A DNA stretch of 64,000 bases from Desulfothermus okinawensis JCM 13304 (GCA_001311565.1 BBBM01000007.1:1-64000), one strand, 5' to 3'; numbered from the stretch's first letter, positions 10,832-22,324 are shown. Made by a program: numbers and translations. Notes: generated from the letters alone by a model not told the origin.

Positions 10832-11569
10832 ATGATTATAAAAGATTTTAAAGAGATTTCAAAGCACATTAAAATTCATAGGGACAAGGAGCTAAATTCT
10901 GTGAGCAGCCGCTCCCAGTTTGGTAAAGTTAATAATAAAAAAATTACAGTCAAAAGAACAGTCTATTACCCTCAATCCCTCAAACAAGGACAATGACAAT
11001 GAGCTTTTTCAAAGGGCAATGGAAGGGGTCCTTCCCATCCATGGGGTAGGGGGTAGGGAAGTGGTGCCTGTAAAACATGAGGTATCAGAAGGTGAAATCA
11101 AGTCCAAATATTCTCGAAAAGACAAGTACCTGGAAAAATTTCTTAAGGGAGAGATACAATTTGAGATTGAATTTACTGATGAATATATACAGGGGAATGT
11201 AAAGGGTTTGGATCCCAGGATTTTTAGAAAGTTAAAAGCTGGCTCGTTTAGCCTGAGGCCCATCTGGATCTACATGGCCTAAACAGTGATGATGCATACC
11301 TTAGCCTTATTTCATTTGTTAAAAAAAATTATTTGGATGGTCGGAGGTGTCTGCTGGTAATACCTGGTAGGGGTAAAAATTCCCCTCTGGGAAGGAGCAT
11401 TTTAAAGGAAAATTTGCAGTTTTGGATTACAAGGGATCCATTAAAAAGGGTGGTTTTGGCCTTTTGTTCTGCCATCCCAAGACATGGAGGTGCAGGGGCA
11501 GTATATATTTTACTTAGAAAATACAAAAAAATCCAGGGGGAAAATTTTTTGGGAAAGATATTAAGCTAA
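10832..11569 (+). CDS. Smr-domain protein, frame broken twice
   Basis: Protein with a C-terminal Smr (small MutS-related) domain, a probable nicking nuclease domain; not a MutS2. The domain shows LDLHGLNSDDAYLSL, the central LLVIPGRGKNSPLG and RHGGAGAVYILLR. Corrected length 245 residues. An A run at 10937-10943 has one extra base, and one G is missing near 11252, which turns the written RPIWIYMA into EAHLDLHGLN. It is the first plus-strand gene after the divergent response regulator, and ftsY follows 13 bases later. Confidence 0.82.
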
Positions 11570-11582
11570 GGAGAACGGGATT

Positions 11583-12975
11583 ATGGGCTTTTTTTTCAAA
11601 GATAAAAAGATTATGGAAAGGTAAAGAAAAGCAGGAAGTCAAAGATAAACCTGTAAAAGAAGAAAGCAAGTTAGAAGAACAATCATCAACTCAAGGGGAA
11701 CAGCTTGCTGCAACGGTAGCTGCAGGTGAAGAAGTACACAAACAAAGACCAGAAGATTTATCAATAGAAAAAGATAAGGATTGGGAGACAGAGCTTAAAA
11801 TTGCCCTGCAACAGGCGGAGCCAAAGCTGAGCGTATGGTTGGATATACTATTAAAAGATGTTCAAAAAGCAGATGATCTTTTGTGGGACAGACTTTTCTT
11901 TTTATTTGAAAACCTGGAAGTGCCATCAGATGAGGCAGAAGATTTTATAAACAGGTTTAAAAAAATGGCTCAATGAGATGGAGTATTCATCCATATATGA
12001 ATTTAGGTCTGAACTCCAATATCGATTGGCCCTTGCGCTTGATCTGGAAGATGAAGAAGATGAACAGAGTAGGCTTTTTTTTGAAGCTATCCCAGGGTCT
12101 TGCCAAGACAAAAGAACAGTTTACAAGGAAAATAGATGCGCTTCTTCAAAGGTCTTCAGAATTTGGAGAGGAATTTTGGGAAGAATTAGAAGAGATTTTG
12201 ATTATGGCAGATGTGGGATTCAATACCACTGTGAAATTAGTTGACAGACTGAAGACAAAGGTAAGGGAGAACAATATAAATTCTCCAGAGGAATTTAAGG
12301 CCATGTTTAAAGAAGAGCTTGCTGAAATTATCCCAAAACCAAGGAAAAAGATAAAGCCAATTGCCCCTGAAGTGGTTTTAATGCTGGGAGTAAATGGTGT
12401 TGGGAAGACAACTACTATTGCAAAATTGGCCCATCGGGCACAAATGCAAGGGCGACGGGTATTACTTGCTGCAGCAGATACCTTTAGAGCTGCTGCCATT
12501 GAACAGCTTGAGATCTGGTCAAAGAGGGTTGGCACAGGTTTTTATGCCAAGGAGTCTGGAGCAGATCCTGCAGCGGTAGCCTATGAGCCATAAATAAGGC
12601 GAAAAAAAGAAGGATATGACTTGATGTTTGTGGATACTGCTGGCAGGCTTCACACCAAGATAAATTTAATGGAGGAATTGAAAAAGATTAAGAGGGTTTT
12701 AAATAAACAGCATCCAGGAGCCCCCCACAGGACAATTTTGGTGCTTGATGCAACCACTGGTCAAAATGCAATTTCCCAGGTGAAGTTATTCAATGAAGAA
12801 GTTGGTGTGGATGAGATAATTTTGACAAAATTAGATGGGACAGCAAAAGGCGGGGTTATTTTGGGAATCTCTGTTGAGTTTGATATACCCATTACCTTTG
12901 TTGGACTGGGTGAAAAAAATGGAAGATCTAAGGCCTTTTGACCCAGTTAAATTTGCAGATGCCCTTTTGGGATAA
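11583..12975 (+). CDS. ftsY: Signal recognition particle receptor FtsY, frame broken six times
   Basis: GTPase that docks the signal recognition particle at the membrane. Starts [16 protein letters not shown], an amphipathic targeting helix, then an acidic A domain of about 150 residues. The NG domain has [53 protein letters not shown] and the closing [14 protein letters not shown]. Corrections: extra bases in T/A runs at about 11589-11596, 11959-11965, 12076-12083, 12602-12608 and 12913-12919, and one missing G near 12587. The sum restores exactly 463 codons. Essential gene, so loss is not credible. Confidence 0.94.
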
Positions 12976-13203
12976 CTTTAACTCCGACTATTTCAAGTTT
13001 TGAGGAGTCCAGTCTAGTTGTGAACTGTGGGCTGTGAACTGTGTCTATGAAAGTTACAGGCCACATACACATGCTAAAGGAATAGGCAGATTTAAAAACT
13101 CCCTGGAAGCTATTTAAAAGGTCAGTGCTCCTTGACAAAGGAGTATTCTTTGATATTCTTGATTTAAAATAAGGTAGAAACTTAAACCTTAATGGGGATT
13201 ATT

Positions 13204-13953
13204 ATGAATTTACACCCTATATCTTCAAATTATAATCCCTTGGGAATCAAGCTACATATAATAAAGATCCTTCTAAAGACAATACAACAAATTCTAAAAA
13301 CGAGATTAATAAATTACCTGCCAATGAAAGTGAAAGTATCCAATCCAATAAAGGGGATAATGGGAACAGTTCTCCAGGTAAAATAGACAATAAGACAAGT
13401 CTCTCAAAAAAAACAGCAAGACAGATCTAAGAGAAGAACAAAAGGTACAGAAACTTAAACAAATAGATGCCCATGTAAAGGCCCATGAACAGGCCCATGT
13501 TGCAGCTGGTGGACCTTATGTTAGAGGAGGTCCTCAATTTTCTTATATTATTGGGCCAGATGGCAATAGATATGCGGTAGCTGGAGAGGTTAAAATAGAT
13601 GTATCTCCTGTTCCAGGGGATCCAGATGCAACAATAAGAAAGGCCCAGGTTATAAAAAGGGCAGCACTGGCACCTTCTGATCCATCCCCCAGGATAGGGC
13701 TGTTGCAGCAAAGGCAGATCAAATGGCCATGAAAGCGCGCATAGAAAAGTACAGAGAACAGGTAGAGGAGATGAGAAAACTCGTTGATAAAAAAGAAGAA
13801 ACAAATGGACAGGGAAATGCTTATATAGATGAAGAAGGTTCATTCAATGATATAAATGATATAATTCAGGGTGGGCCTTTAACCCTAAAAAGGGCAGCTT
13901 CAGCCTATACTCCCACCAATAACAACTCCTCCCAGATTCATGTAGTTGCATGA
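13204..13953 (+). CDS. SprA-type putative metalloprotease, frame broken three times
   Basis: Member of the SprA-like family of putative zinc proteins. The core KQIDAHVKAHEQAHVAAGG contains the conserved HEQAH, followed by GPDGNRYAVAGEVKIDVSPVPGDPDATI and AALAPSDPSPQDRAVAAKA, all typical. The N-terminal 75 residues are low complexity, rich in N, S and K. Breaks: one missing G near 13241, two extra A at 13405-13412, one missing C at 13687-13691; the corrected length is 249 residues. ATG 13204 is preferred; another in-frame ATG lies 12 bases upstream. Confidence 0.75.
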
Positions 13954-13990
13954 TGGGTATGGCTGGCTCTTTGGCCAGCCATACCCATCA
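13951..13990. terminator. Perfect 17-bp hairpin between convergent genes
   Basis: A 17-base stem (TGATGGGTATGGCTGGC paired with its exact complement) around a six-base loop lies between the SprA-type gene and the convergent NrfD-type gene. It has no long T tract on either side. Probably a bidirectional terminator. Confidence 0.75.
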
Positions 13991-13994
13991 TATA

Positions 13995-15146
13995 TCAAGC
14001 AGCTTGATCTGAGGGGGAATCAAAGATTGGCAGATATGTTACTATAAGTTTGTATAGAAACAGACCAATGGAAATTAGACCCAATGTAATTGCTATTTCC
14101 TGCCAGGATGGGAAATAAAAGCCCTTGCCCATATTTGCTTCAGTCAAGAATACCACGTCAAATCTATTTAAAATTACTCCAAAAATCACAAGAGAATGAA
14201 ACAAGAGAAGAGAAGGGACAGAACCCTGAATGGTTTTAGAGCTCAAAAATATCATAGGGACCAATACACATAACACCATTTCTATTAAAAACAGGAGACT
14301 TGCCCCGGTTCCCTGGAATATAAAATGCAATTTACCATGTATACCAATGTCCAAAAACCTTACCACAAAATAGACCAAAAGGGCTATTGAAGCACCCCTT
14401 GCTAGACCTTGTAATACTTCAAATTCATATTCTCTATTTCTTAAATTGGCACTTATTATGGTCTCAATAGACACCATAGAAATACCTGCGCATATGGCAG
14501 AAAGAAAAAACAAGTGATGCATAATATGTGAATACCACAATGGATGGAGTTTATGTGGATCAATTAAAAATAATCCACCTAGTGAAGATTGATGGCCATA
14601 AGATAGCATAATTCCCAAGATCACCAGACAAAATACTACTGCTTTTTGTTCTAAAAAAATCCTTTAATCCAGTTAGTACATTCAAACGTTCCAAGAGCCA
14701 GGGTAAGAATTCAAGGGTCAATACAGTGGTATAAGTACTTATACAAATAACTATCTCAAACATTACAGAATGGGGATTCCAAAGAAAAAAATGGGTGCCA
14801 GAAAGCAAAAGGCTTTCCAATATCCATAAGTAAACCAACAAGGACTAAGAGGTATCCCAAAAATGCAGTCAAGGTAGCGGCACGAGCTATGGGTTTATAT
14901 TTGTCCCAATTTGCAATATATGCTGCAAAGGTCACTGTAAATCCACCTGCAGCCAGGGCAACCCCTGTGGTTACATCAAAGGCAATCCACAGCCCCCAGG
15001 GATGGGTATCACTTAAATTCGTACTAGGACCAAGCCCAACTGCTAGCCTGTATAGCATGGTAATGATACCTATTATACCCAGTATCAACAAAATATATGT
15101 CCTGGGAGTAAAAAAACTTTTGCTTTACTGTCATAGAATTATCCAT
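13995..15146 (-). CDS. NrfD/HybB-type membrane subunit, frame broken
   Basis: Integral membrane quinone-interacting subunit of the NrfD/PsrC/HybB family, third gene of the formate dehydrogenase operon. Corrected start MDNSMTVKQKFFTPRTYILL, then about eight to ten hydrophobic helices, including GLWIAFDVTTGVALAAGG and FLGYLLVLVGLLMDIGKPF near the N-terminus and SLLFLIEMVLCVLVPMIFL later. Breaks are at T/A runs near 15114-15120, 14787-14792 and 14656-14661. The ATG overlaps the end of the FeS gene by eight bases and has GGAGGGG upstream. It would pass electrons from the FeS subunit to quinone, in place of a cytochrome b subunit. Confidence 0.85.
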
Positions 15147-15918
15147 TTTTCCCCTCCTTTGAACTTGTTCTGTTCCTGAAATAGGCAATGCCTGCAAGGA
15201 TTGCCAGGAGGCCTACCTCTTCCCAGAGTACAGTTGAGAGATCGTTCTTCCAGGTAAATGATGGATATGGCTGCTTGAGCACTTTTTCATTAAATCCCAA
15301 TTTTTCAAAAGGTACATCTGATATATACATCCAGGATGTACCACCAGCCTCATCAAGACCATAGATATGATTTACATACTTTCCAGGTTCTTTGTTAATA
15401 CGTCTTTTGGCCTCTACCACTACTTTTTCATAATCATCAAAATACATGACGTCCCTGGGACAAGCAGTTACGCACATGGGTTTTAATCCCATTTCAATCC
15501 TGTCAGCACAAAAATCACATTTCTTTACCCACGGATTTGTGCTATCCCACTCATATTTGGGCACATTAAAGGGACACGCAATCATACAATATCTACACCC
15601 TATACACCTCCATTGATCGTACACAACTGGACCATCTTTCATCTTCTGAAGTGCCCCTACTGGACATGCTGAGACACAAGCAGGGTCTTTGCAGTGAAAA
15701 CATTGATGTTTTACAAAATACCATGCTGGTACTTTTCCCTCTCCTTTATCTAAAAAGTCTATCAATGTATAACAATCTGCGCTCAAATTCTGGGGATTTG
15801 TATATTCTCCTGTCATAGATGTATGGGTGGCTGGTAGATTGTGCCATTCCTTACATGCTACCTGACACGAACGACACCCAATACACCTTGTTATATCTAC
15901 TAAAACCGCTTTGGCCAT
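15139..15918 (-). CDS. fdnH: Formate dehydrogenase iron-sulfur subunit
   Basis: Four-cluster ferredoxin-like electron-transfer subunit, 259 residues, intact. Cysteine motifs in order: CIGCRSCQVAC, CFHCKDPACVSACP, CIGCRYCMIACP and CDFCADRIEMGLKPMCVTACP, matching the beta subunit of FdnGHI-type formate dehydrogenases. A C-terminal hydrophobic stretch VGLLAILAGIAYF anchors it, as in FdnH. It lies 28 bases after the catalytic gene and overlaps the membrane-subunit gene. It would hand formate electrons to the NrfD-type protein. Confidence 0.92.
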   Translation of the reverse strand: MAKAVLVDITRCIGCRSCQVACKEWHNLPATHTSMTGEYTNPQNLSADCYTLIDFLDKGEGKVPAWYFVKHQCFHCKDPACVSACPVGALQKMKDGPVVYDQWRCIGCRYCMIACPFNVPKYEWDSTNPWVKKCDFCADRIEMGLKPMCVTACPRDVMYFDDYEKVVVEAKRRINKEPGKYVNHIYGLDEAGGTSWMYISDVPFEKLGFNEKVLKQPYPSFTWKNDLSTVLWEEVGLLAILAGIAYFRNRTSSKEGKNG

Positions 15919-15946
15919 TTTTAACCCTCCTAAAAATTAAAACAAA

Positions 15947-18900
15947 TTAAAGCCTTTTTATATTCACCATAAATGCCTTTGTCTCTGGTATTAATGTATT
16001 TGGGTCTCCTGTTGTAGGGCTAAGTAAATTTGCACTGTCTCCACTGTTTCCACCTTCTGGAAACTCCCACCCAAAATGCCAGGTAGTACCTACTTGATGC
16101 ACCTTCTTTCCCATAATTACAAAAGGTCTAAGTCTATTTGTAACCACTGCCTTGGCAATAATCTTACCCCTTGCACTTTCAACAAGTATTCTATCGCCAT
16201 CTTTTATACCCTTTTCCTTAGCAAGCTCCTCATTTATCTCAACAAAATTTTGAGGCACCAACTCCAGTAGCCAGGGCACATGTCTTGTCATACAACCAGT
16301 CTGCCAGTGCTCAGTTACCCTATATGTTGTGCATATATAAGGATATGTACTACTTGCATCATACCATATATCAGGATCTGTTGGAGATAGATGTTCTTTT
16401 CTACATAAAAGAGGCAGGGCAGGGTTTATCCTGTGTTTATTTTTAGGAATTGGATTAAAGTTTAAAGGACTCTCCAATGGCTCATAGTGTTCAGGAAATG
16501 GCCCATCTTTACGGCCTGCACCAAATATAGAAGCAACACCTGCAGGTTTCATGATAAATGGTTTTTTGGTATTTTCATTCCATGAGCCATCTGGATTTCT
16601 AAGTGGAGGCCAACCACCATCAGGCACATCCCCTACCCATTTATGACCATTCCATTTTATCACTGGCAACTTGGGATTCCATGGCCGACCATATTCATCT
16701 ACTGATGCCCTATTGTATAAAATTCTTCTATTCACTGGCCAACACCATGCCCACTTGGAATACAGGCCAAGTCCTGTTGGGTCCTCCTTTATACGCCTGG
16801 CCATCATATTACCCTTTTCTGTATATGAACCACAATATAGCCAGTTTCCAGATGATGTTGAGCCATCATCTTGGAGATAAGCAAAACTAGGCACAAGAGT
16901 GCCTTTTTTTAAACAACTTTCCCTTTATCTCCACGTCTTTCAAAAAAATACCCATTTATTTCCTTTGCAATCAGATGTGGATCTATTTCCTTTACCTTTC
17001 CATCACTGTTCTTTTCACCATAGTTCCAGCTCAAATTCAATATGGGATCAGGATATGCACCACCCTCTTTTTCATATAATTTAACCAGCCTAAAATACAA
17101 TTCATTTATTATATCTGCATCGGGTTTTGTCTCTCCAATGGGATCTATTGCCTTATATCTCCACTGAGCCCATCTCCCTGAGTTAGTTATACTCCCTTCC
17201 TTTTCCACAGAAGAACAACAGGGTAGAAAAAAGACCTCTGTCTTTATCTTTGATGGATCCATACCAGGACCTTTCCAAAATGAGGCAGTCTCATTGTCAA
17301 ATAGATTTACAGTGACCATCCAATCCAAATTACATAATGCCTTTCTTACCTTGTTGGAATTTGCTCCAGAACATGCAGGATTTTGACCCCAGGCAAAAAA
17401 AACCCTTTATCTCACCATGATACATTTTATCAAACATGACCAGCCAGGAAGCATTCTGACCATCATCGAGTTTGGGCAACCACTCATATCCAAAATCATT
17501 TTCTTTTGTGGCCTTTTCCCCAAAATGTGCCTTTAATAAGCTCACTGAATATTTTGGATAATTCTGCCACCAATTGGCACTATAATCTTCCTTTGTCCTG
17601 GGAGTATATTTATCATTGTACTCTTTTAAAGTCTGTTGGGACGCCCTGGGGGTCTTTAGATATCCAGGCAAAATATGAAACAATAAGCAGTGATCTGTTG
17701 AGCCCTGCACATTGCTCTCTCCCCTTAAGGCATTTACACCGCCTCCTGCCCTTCCAATATTACCAAGCAAGAGTTGTATTATGGCCATTGTCCTGATATT
17801 TTGAGTGCCAACAGTATGTTGAGTCCACCCCATGGCATACATAATGGTCCCGGCCTTTTTGGGATCTCCTGTCTTTGAAAATTCCTTATAAACCTTAAGG
17901 AGGCCCTCTTTAGGGGTTCCTGTAATAGCAGAAACAGTATCTAAGTCATACCTGGAATAATGTTTTTTTTAGTAGTTGAAGTACACACCTTGGATGTTTC
18001 ATGTTTGGGTCTTTTTTTTATCTTCCCCTGATGGTCTTTTTCAAATGCCCAATAGCTCTTATCATAAGAATGGGTCTTTGGATTATATCCTGCAAATACC
18101 CCACCTAATTCTTCAGGGAGTTTAAATTTATCATTTAAAATAAAAGGCCCATTGGTATATAACCTTACGTAATCTCTGTGGTAGAGTTCATTATCCAGGA
18201 TATACTTTATCATGCCACCAAGAAAGGCAATATCTGAACCTGATCGCAGAGGAACATATATATCTGCTTGGGAAGATGTCCTGGTATATCTAGGATCAAC
18301 ATGGATAACCTTTGCCTTTCTATTTTCCCTTGCCTTGGATATCCATCTAAAGGAAATGGGATGATTTTCCGCTGCATTACTCCCCATAATAAGGATTACA
18401 TCAGAATTCTTCAAATCTATCCAGTGGTTTGTCATTGCCCCACGACCAAACGACTCTGCCAGAGCCGCCACAGTTGCAGAATGTCAGATACGGGCCTGGT
18501 GTTCAATATAGATTAGCCCAAGAGACCTCCACCACTTCTGTAAAATAAAGCATTCTTCATTATCCAGGGCAGCACTTCCCACTGCCCCAATCCCCTGAGT
18601 CCTGTTCACTATTTGACCTTTTTTTGTTTTTCTGCTCAAAGGTCTTGTCCCTGGTCTGTTTTATCTTTTTTTGCTATCCTGTCTAAAGCCCAGTCCCACT
18701 CTACCTCCTTCCACTCAGAAGAAAACGGGGCCCTGTACTTGGGTTTAAGCTCTCTGTAAGGACTATTTACCAGTTGCATAAGGCAGAACCCTTAGGACAG
18801 GCACGCCCCTGATTTATGGGATGCTCAGGATCTCCTTCCACATGGATCACCTTACCATCCTTTGAAAAGACTTTAAACCCACAACCCACTGCACAATAAG

Positions 18901-19043
18901 GACAAATAGTGGTGGTTACTTTACAGCCCTTGAGTTTATTTCTAAACTCCATTGCCTGTGCATTATCTGAAACAGAGACCGCTGCACCACCTGCAGCAGC
19001 CAGTCCAGAAAACTTTAAAAAAATCTCTCCTGGAAATACCCAT
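15947..19043 (-). CDS. fdnG: Selenocysteine formate dehydrogenase, catalytic subunit, frame broken several times
   Basis: Periplasmic molybdopterin formate dehydrogenase. The Tat signal is SRRDFLKFSGLAAAGGAAVS; then CPYCAVGCGF binds the first 4Fe-4S cluster. An in-frame TGA at 18484-18486 sits in IEHQARI-U-HSATVAAL, exactly where FdnG has selenocysteine. Further landmarks: AAENHPISFRW, GGVNALRGESNVQGSTDH, GQNPACSGANSNKVRKAL and the C-terminal GWEFPEGGNSGDSAN. Indels: extra A/T at about 19018-19024, 18664-18670, 18619-18625, 17963-17970 (two) and 17395-17402; missing C near 18791 and missing G near 16930. Correction gives 1031 codons, right for FdnG. Start has AGGAGG upstream. Confidence 0.92.
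18451..18486 (-). promoter_or_regulatory. Sec UGA codon and possible SECIS hairpin of fdnG
   Basis: The TGA (18486-18484) is followed after 16 bases by CGGCTCTGGCAGAGTCG, which folds into a seven-pair stem (one G-U) with a GGC loop. Bacterial SECIS elements lie directly behind the UGA codon in the coding sequence, so position fits; the loop is not a textbook one. The UGA itself is well supported, the hairpin less so. Confidence 0.5.
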
Positions 19044-19494
19044 AGGCCTTTCCTCCTGGTTTAACATGTTAAGAAAGACAACAACCAGATGACTCCTAAT
19101 TATAAAATACACCTATTAGGCTAAGTTTATAAAGAAAATACCCAAAAGATAGGAGGGTATGGGACGGAAATAGGGTGGAATGGGGAATTGATGATATAAA
19201 CGAAAAATTAGTTAACGGCTAAATGCCTCCCTATCTTAAGGAGTCTAACATCACTTATCATAATAAGAATTTATGCCTTTACAATTATTCCTGTATTAAC
19301 AATATGTCAAGGGAGTTAAAATTTTTTTTGTGCAAAAGATGTTAAATAAAAATAACAAGAACATACAATCACGGATCCTTATGATCAAAAATTATAATTA
19401 TCCCTATTTGTTCTACTTTATGCAGAGATCTTATAACGTTAACTAAAGGTGGCCTTGTAAAATTTTAAAATATACTTTTTAAGCGTTGACTAAT
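19044..19494. other. Noncoding region upstream of fdnG, possible promoter
   Basis: About 450 bases without a credible gene between fdnG and the 3' end of the EamA gene. On the minus strand TTGACA (19310-19305) is followed 16-17 bases later by an AT-rich ATAATT, a possible fdnG promoter, leaving a leader of about 240 bases. No clear FNR or ModE site was found. The part at 19471-19497 belongs to a repeated element described separately. Confidence 0.4.
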
Positions 19495-19497
19495 TTA
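19471..19497 (-). repeat. 3'-end repeat, copy 1
   Basis: Reads TATACTTTTTAAGCGTTGAC then TAATTTA on the plus strand. It matches 24 of 25 bases with 26858-26882. In both places it includes the stop codon of a minus-strand membrane transporter gene and continues directly downstream of it. Confidence 0.6.
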
Positions 19498-20383
19498 GTT
19501 TGTGTCCTTTTTCCTTTGATGAATAATAATCAGGATAACTGAAGTCAGGATAAGGCACCACCAAGGTATCCAATTTTGCTCAATACCTCGTCCCAAAACA
19601 AAAAGGCCAATATTGAAGCAACTACTGGCTCTAATGTTGCCACTACAGATGCTTTGGATGCCTCAAGGTACTTAAGTCCTCTATAATATGCCATATAAGC
19701 CAGATAAGTAGTTACAAAACCCAAAAAGATCAGAGGAAGGAGCGCTGAGATGGGAGGAATGGACTTGGGAATCATGAATATTAGCGGTAGACTTCCCAGA
19801 GGGAGGATGTATGTAAAAATGGTTATGGATGAGTAATTTTTAAGTGTTTTTTTTGCCAAAGATATAATATAGGGCATAGGTTAGGCCCGAGATAAGTCCC
19901 CACAAGATTCCCATGGGAGTTATTTTTGGTTGTGTGAGTGTTGTGCTTGAGGAAAAAGAAATTAGACATACCCCAAAAATAGTGAGAAATAGGGCTATTA
20001 GTGTTATAGGGGTTATTTTCTCACCTAAAAATATCCTTGAGAGGAGAGTCACCCATGCAGGGGCAGTGTATAGGAGTACAGAGGCCAGGGCTGCACCAAT
20101 TTCAGCAACCGCCATTTGATAGGAAACGTAAAAGAGGGAAACACATAAGACACTAAAGACTACAAAAGTTGGTAGATCTCTTAAATTAATGCGAAGTACC
20201 CCTGTCAAGGATGAGTGTATAAAAAAAGAATGTCCATCCAAACATGGCCCTGTAAAATGCAACTTGTAGTGGACTCACTCCCTTTTGAAATGCCAGTTTT
20301 GCAACAGGTCCAATACTTCCCCAACAGGTAGCTGCTATAATTATAAATATGTAACCAGTGATTTCTTTAGATAATTTAAACAT
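19495..20383 (-). CDS. EamA/DMT family transporter, frame broken three times
   Basis: Ten-helix drug/metabolite transporter of the EamA type, substrate unknown. Each half carries a typical EamA repeat: EITGYIFIIIAATCWGSIGP with VSPLQVAFYRAMFGW in the first, and MGILWGLISGLTYALYYIFGKK in the second, ending VVATLEPVVASILAFLFWDE. Corrections: extra base in A/T runs near 20221-20227 and 19849-19856, and one missing C near 19555, which extends the C-terminus to IIIHQRKKDTN. Corrected 295 residues, normal. Start at ATG 20383. Confidence 0.85.
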
Positions 20384-20489
20384 ATTTAGTCCCAATATGT
20401 AGGTTATGTAAAGATTAAGTTTACCTTATTTGGAAAAATAAGTTCACTGGAGTGATTTAACCAAAAAAATTACATCTAGTCTATTTTTT

Positions 20490-20523
20490 CCCCAAGTTTA
20501 TTATTTTTACAAACTTGGGTTAA
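20490..20523. repeat. Palindromic repeat, copy a
   Basis: CCCAAGTTT pairs with AAACTTGGG around an AT loop, in the divergent intergenic region before the NifU-type gene. One of six related palindromes in the window. Confidence 0.65.
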
Positions 20524-20545
20524 GGATTTGAACCTGTTGTTTAAC

Positions 20546-20572
20546 TTGACAAGGTTTGTACCAATTTATTAT
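20546..20572 (+). promoter_or_regulatory. Possible sigma-70 promoter
   Basis: TTGACA at 20546-20551 and TATTAT at 20567-20572 with a short 15-base spacer, 52 bases before the NifU-type start. The spacer is suboptimal, so this is tentative. Confidence 0.3.
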
Positions 20573-20623
20573 CCGCATATAGTAGGCAGTAACACAATTT
20601 AATTATTATAAAAGGAGCATACA

Positions 20624-20848
20624 ATGTTAAAGGAAGAAGTAGAAAAGGTACTATCAGAAATTAGGCCACAGCTACAGGCAGATGGTGGAAATGTGGAATT
20701 AGTTGAAGTAACAGATGATAATGTTGTGAAGGTTAAATTACAGGGCGCTTGTGCAGGATGCCCTATGGCCCAGATGACCCTTAAAAATGGAATTGAACGG
20801 ATCCTTAAGATGAAGATTCCAGGAATAAAATACGTTGAGTCTGTTTAA
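20624..20848 (+). CDS. NifU C-terminal domain FeS scaffold protein
   Basis: Seventy-four-residue stand-alone Nfu domain that carries a 4Fe-4S cluster to client proteins. Shows the family start VEKVLSEIRPQLQADGGNVELV and the cluster motif GACAGCPMAQMTLKNGIE with CXXC. Intact, with AAAGGAG six bases before the ATG. A factor-independent terminator follows, so it is a single-gene transcript. Fits a cell rich in FeS enzymes. Confidence 0.92.
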   Translation: MLKEEVEKVLSEIRPQLQADGGNVELVEVTDDNVVKVKLQGACAGCPMAQMTLKNGIERILKMKIPGIKYVESV

Positions 20849-20852
20849 GTTA

Positions 20853-20901
20853 AGCTTACTAACTAAAGCTTAGTAGGCGGGATTCCCGCCCTTATTTTTT
20901 T
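20853..20901 (+). terminator. Terminator after the NifU-type gene
   Basis: GGCGGG ATT CCCGCC hairpin (20876-20890) followed by a run of T (20894-20901), preceded by a weaker CTTACTA/TAGTAGG stem. Separates the Nfu gene from gltX. Confidence 0.85.
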
Positions 20902-20917
20902 ATGAAGGGGGACTTTT

Positions 20918-22324
20918 ATGTCAAAAGTAGTGACCAGATTTCCACCTAGCCCAACAGGGCATCTTCATATAGGTGGGGCAAGAACAGCACTTTTTAACTG
21001 GTTGCTGGCAAAGAGTAGTGGTGGAAAGTTTATTTTAAGGATAGAAGATACTGACCTTGAGAGATCATCACAAGAGATGACTAAAGCTATTATTGAGGCC
21101 ATGGAGTGGCTTGGTCTTACATGGGATGAAGGACCTTATTTTCAGACAAAGAGATTTGAAATATATCAACACCATATTGACATGCTTGTGGACCAGGGAA
21201 AGGCCTATTATTGCCAGTGCACAAAGGAAGAAGTGGATGAGATGAGAAAAAGGGCAATGGAACGAGGTGAAAAGCCAAAGTATAATGGCAGGTGTCGTGA
21301 ACTTGGACTTGGTCCTGGTCCTGGACGAGTAGTGAGATTTAAGACTCCTCAAGTGGGAGAGACTGTCTTTAATGATCTCCTAAAAGGCCCTATTTCTGTG
21401 GACAATAAAGAATTAGACGATTTTGTTATTCGAAGAGAAGATGGTTCTCCAACGTATAATCTTGCTGTGGTGGTAGATGATGCCACAATGGGTATTACCC
21501 ATATCTTAAGGGGAGACGATCACATAAACAATACACCTAAACAGGTTTTGTTATATGATGCACTGGGCTATAATGTGCCTTATTTTATTCATGTGCCAAT
21601 GATACTTGGACCTGATAAGAAAAAAATTGAGTAAAAGGCACGGTGCAAAATCAGTCCTTGAATATAGGGAACTTGGATACCTCCCAGAAGCTGTACTAAA
21701 TTACCTTGTGAGGCTTGGATGGTCATATAAAGACCAAGAGATCTTTACCATTGATGAGCTTATACAGAAATTCTCCATTAAAAATTTGAGTAATTCTGCA
21801 TGCGTATTTGATCCAGAAAAACTAAAATGGGTAAACAGCCAGCACATCAAGAAAAAAAATCACCAAAGGAACTAGCTGTGTTACTGAGGAAATATCTTGG
21901 CATGCAGGGGGTGGCCTGTGATGATTTGAATTATTTGCAAAAGATTGTCCCCTTGCTACAGCCAAGGGCTACCACAATGGTGGAAATGGCGGAAAAGGCC
22001 ACTTTTTTTGTGTTAAGAGATGAAGAAATTGAATATCCCAAAGAACTACTGGATAAATTTCTTACCCCTGAAGTTAGGGCACATCTGGAAAATATTTTGG
22101 GCAGGCTTAAGGGATTAGAAAAATTTGAGCAAAAGCAACTTGAAGATTTAATGAAAAGATATCTAGAAGAAAAGAATGTAAAATTTAAACTATTAGCCCA
22201 ACCAATAAGGGTTTGTATAACTGGGAAGACTGCAAGTCCTGGGCTATTTGAAACAATGGAAGTCCTTGGAAAAGAGAGGACTATAAATAGACTTTCCAGA
22301 GCTCTATCTAACCCTAGTTTATAA
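20918..22324 (+). CDS. gltX: Glutamyl-tRNA synthetase, frame broken twice
   Basis: Class I synthetase charging tRNA-Glu. N-terminus has [22 protein letters not shown] (HIGH motif as HIGG), later the KMSKS-type KKLSKRHGA. The frame breaks inside that motif at an A run (21620-21626, one extra) and again at 21850-21857 (two extra, giving HIKKKSPKEL). The corrected size is 467 residues, normal. It ends directly in palindromic repeat b, whose arm contains the stop codon. Start ATG has GAAGGGG upstream. Confidence 0.94.

Noticed and set aside
16603-16890. Plus-strand open frame opposite fdnG
   Set aside because: It is the reverse shadow of a strongly conserved FdnG C-terminus and has no family resemblance or ribosome site.
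19044-19494. FNR box before fdnG
   Set aside because: TTTTGATCATAA near 19380 lacks the spaced TTGAT-N4-ATCAA halves.
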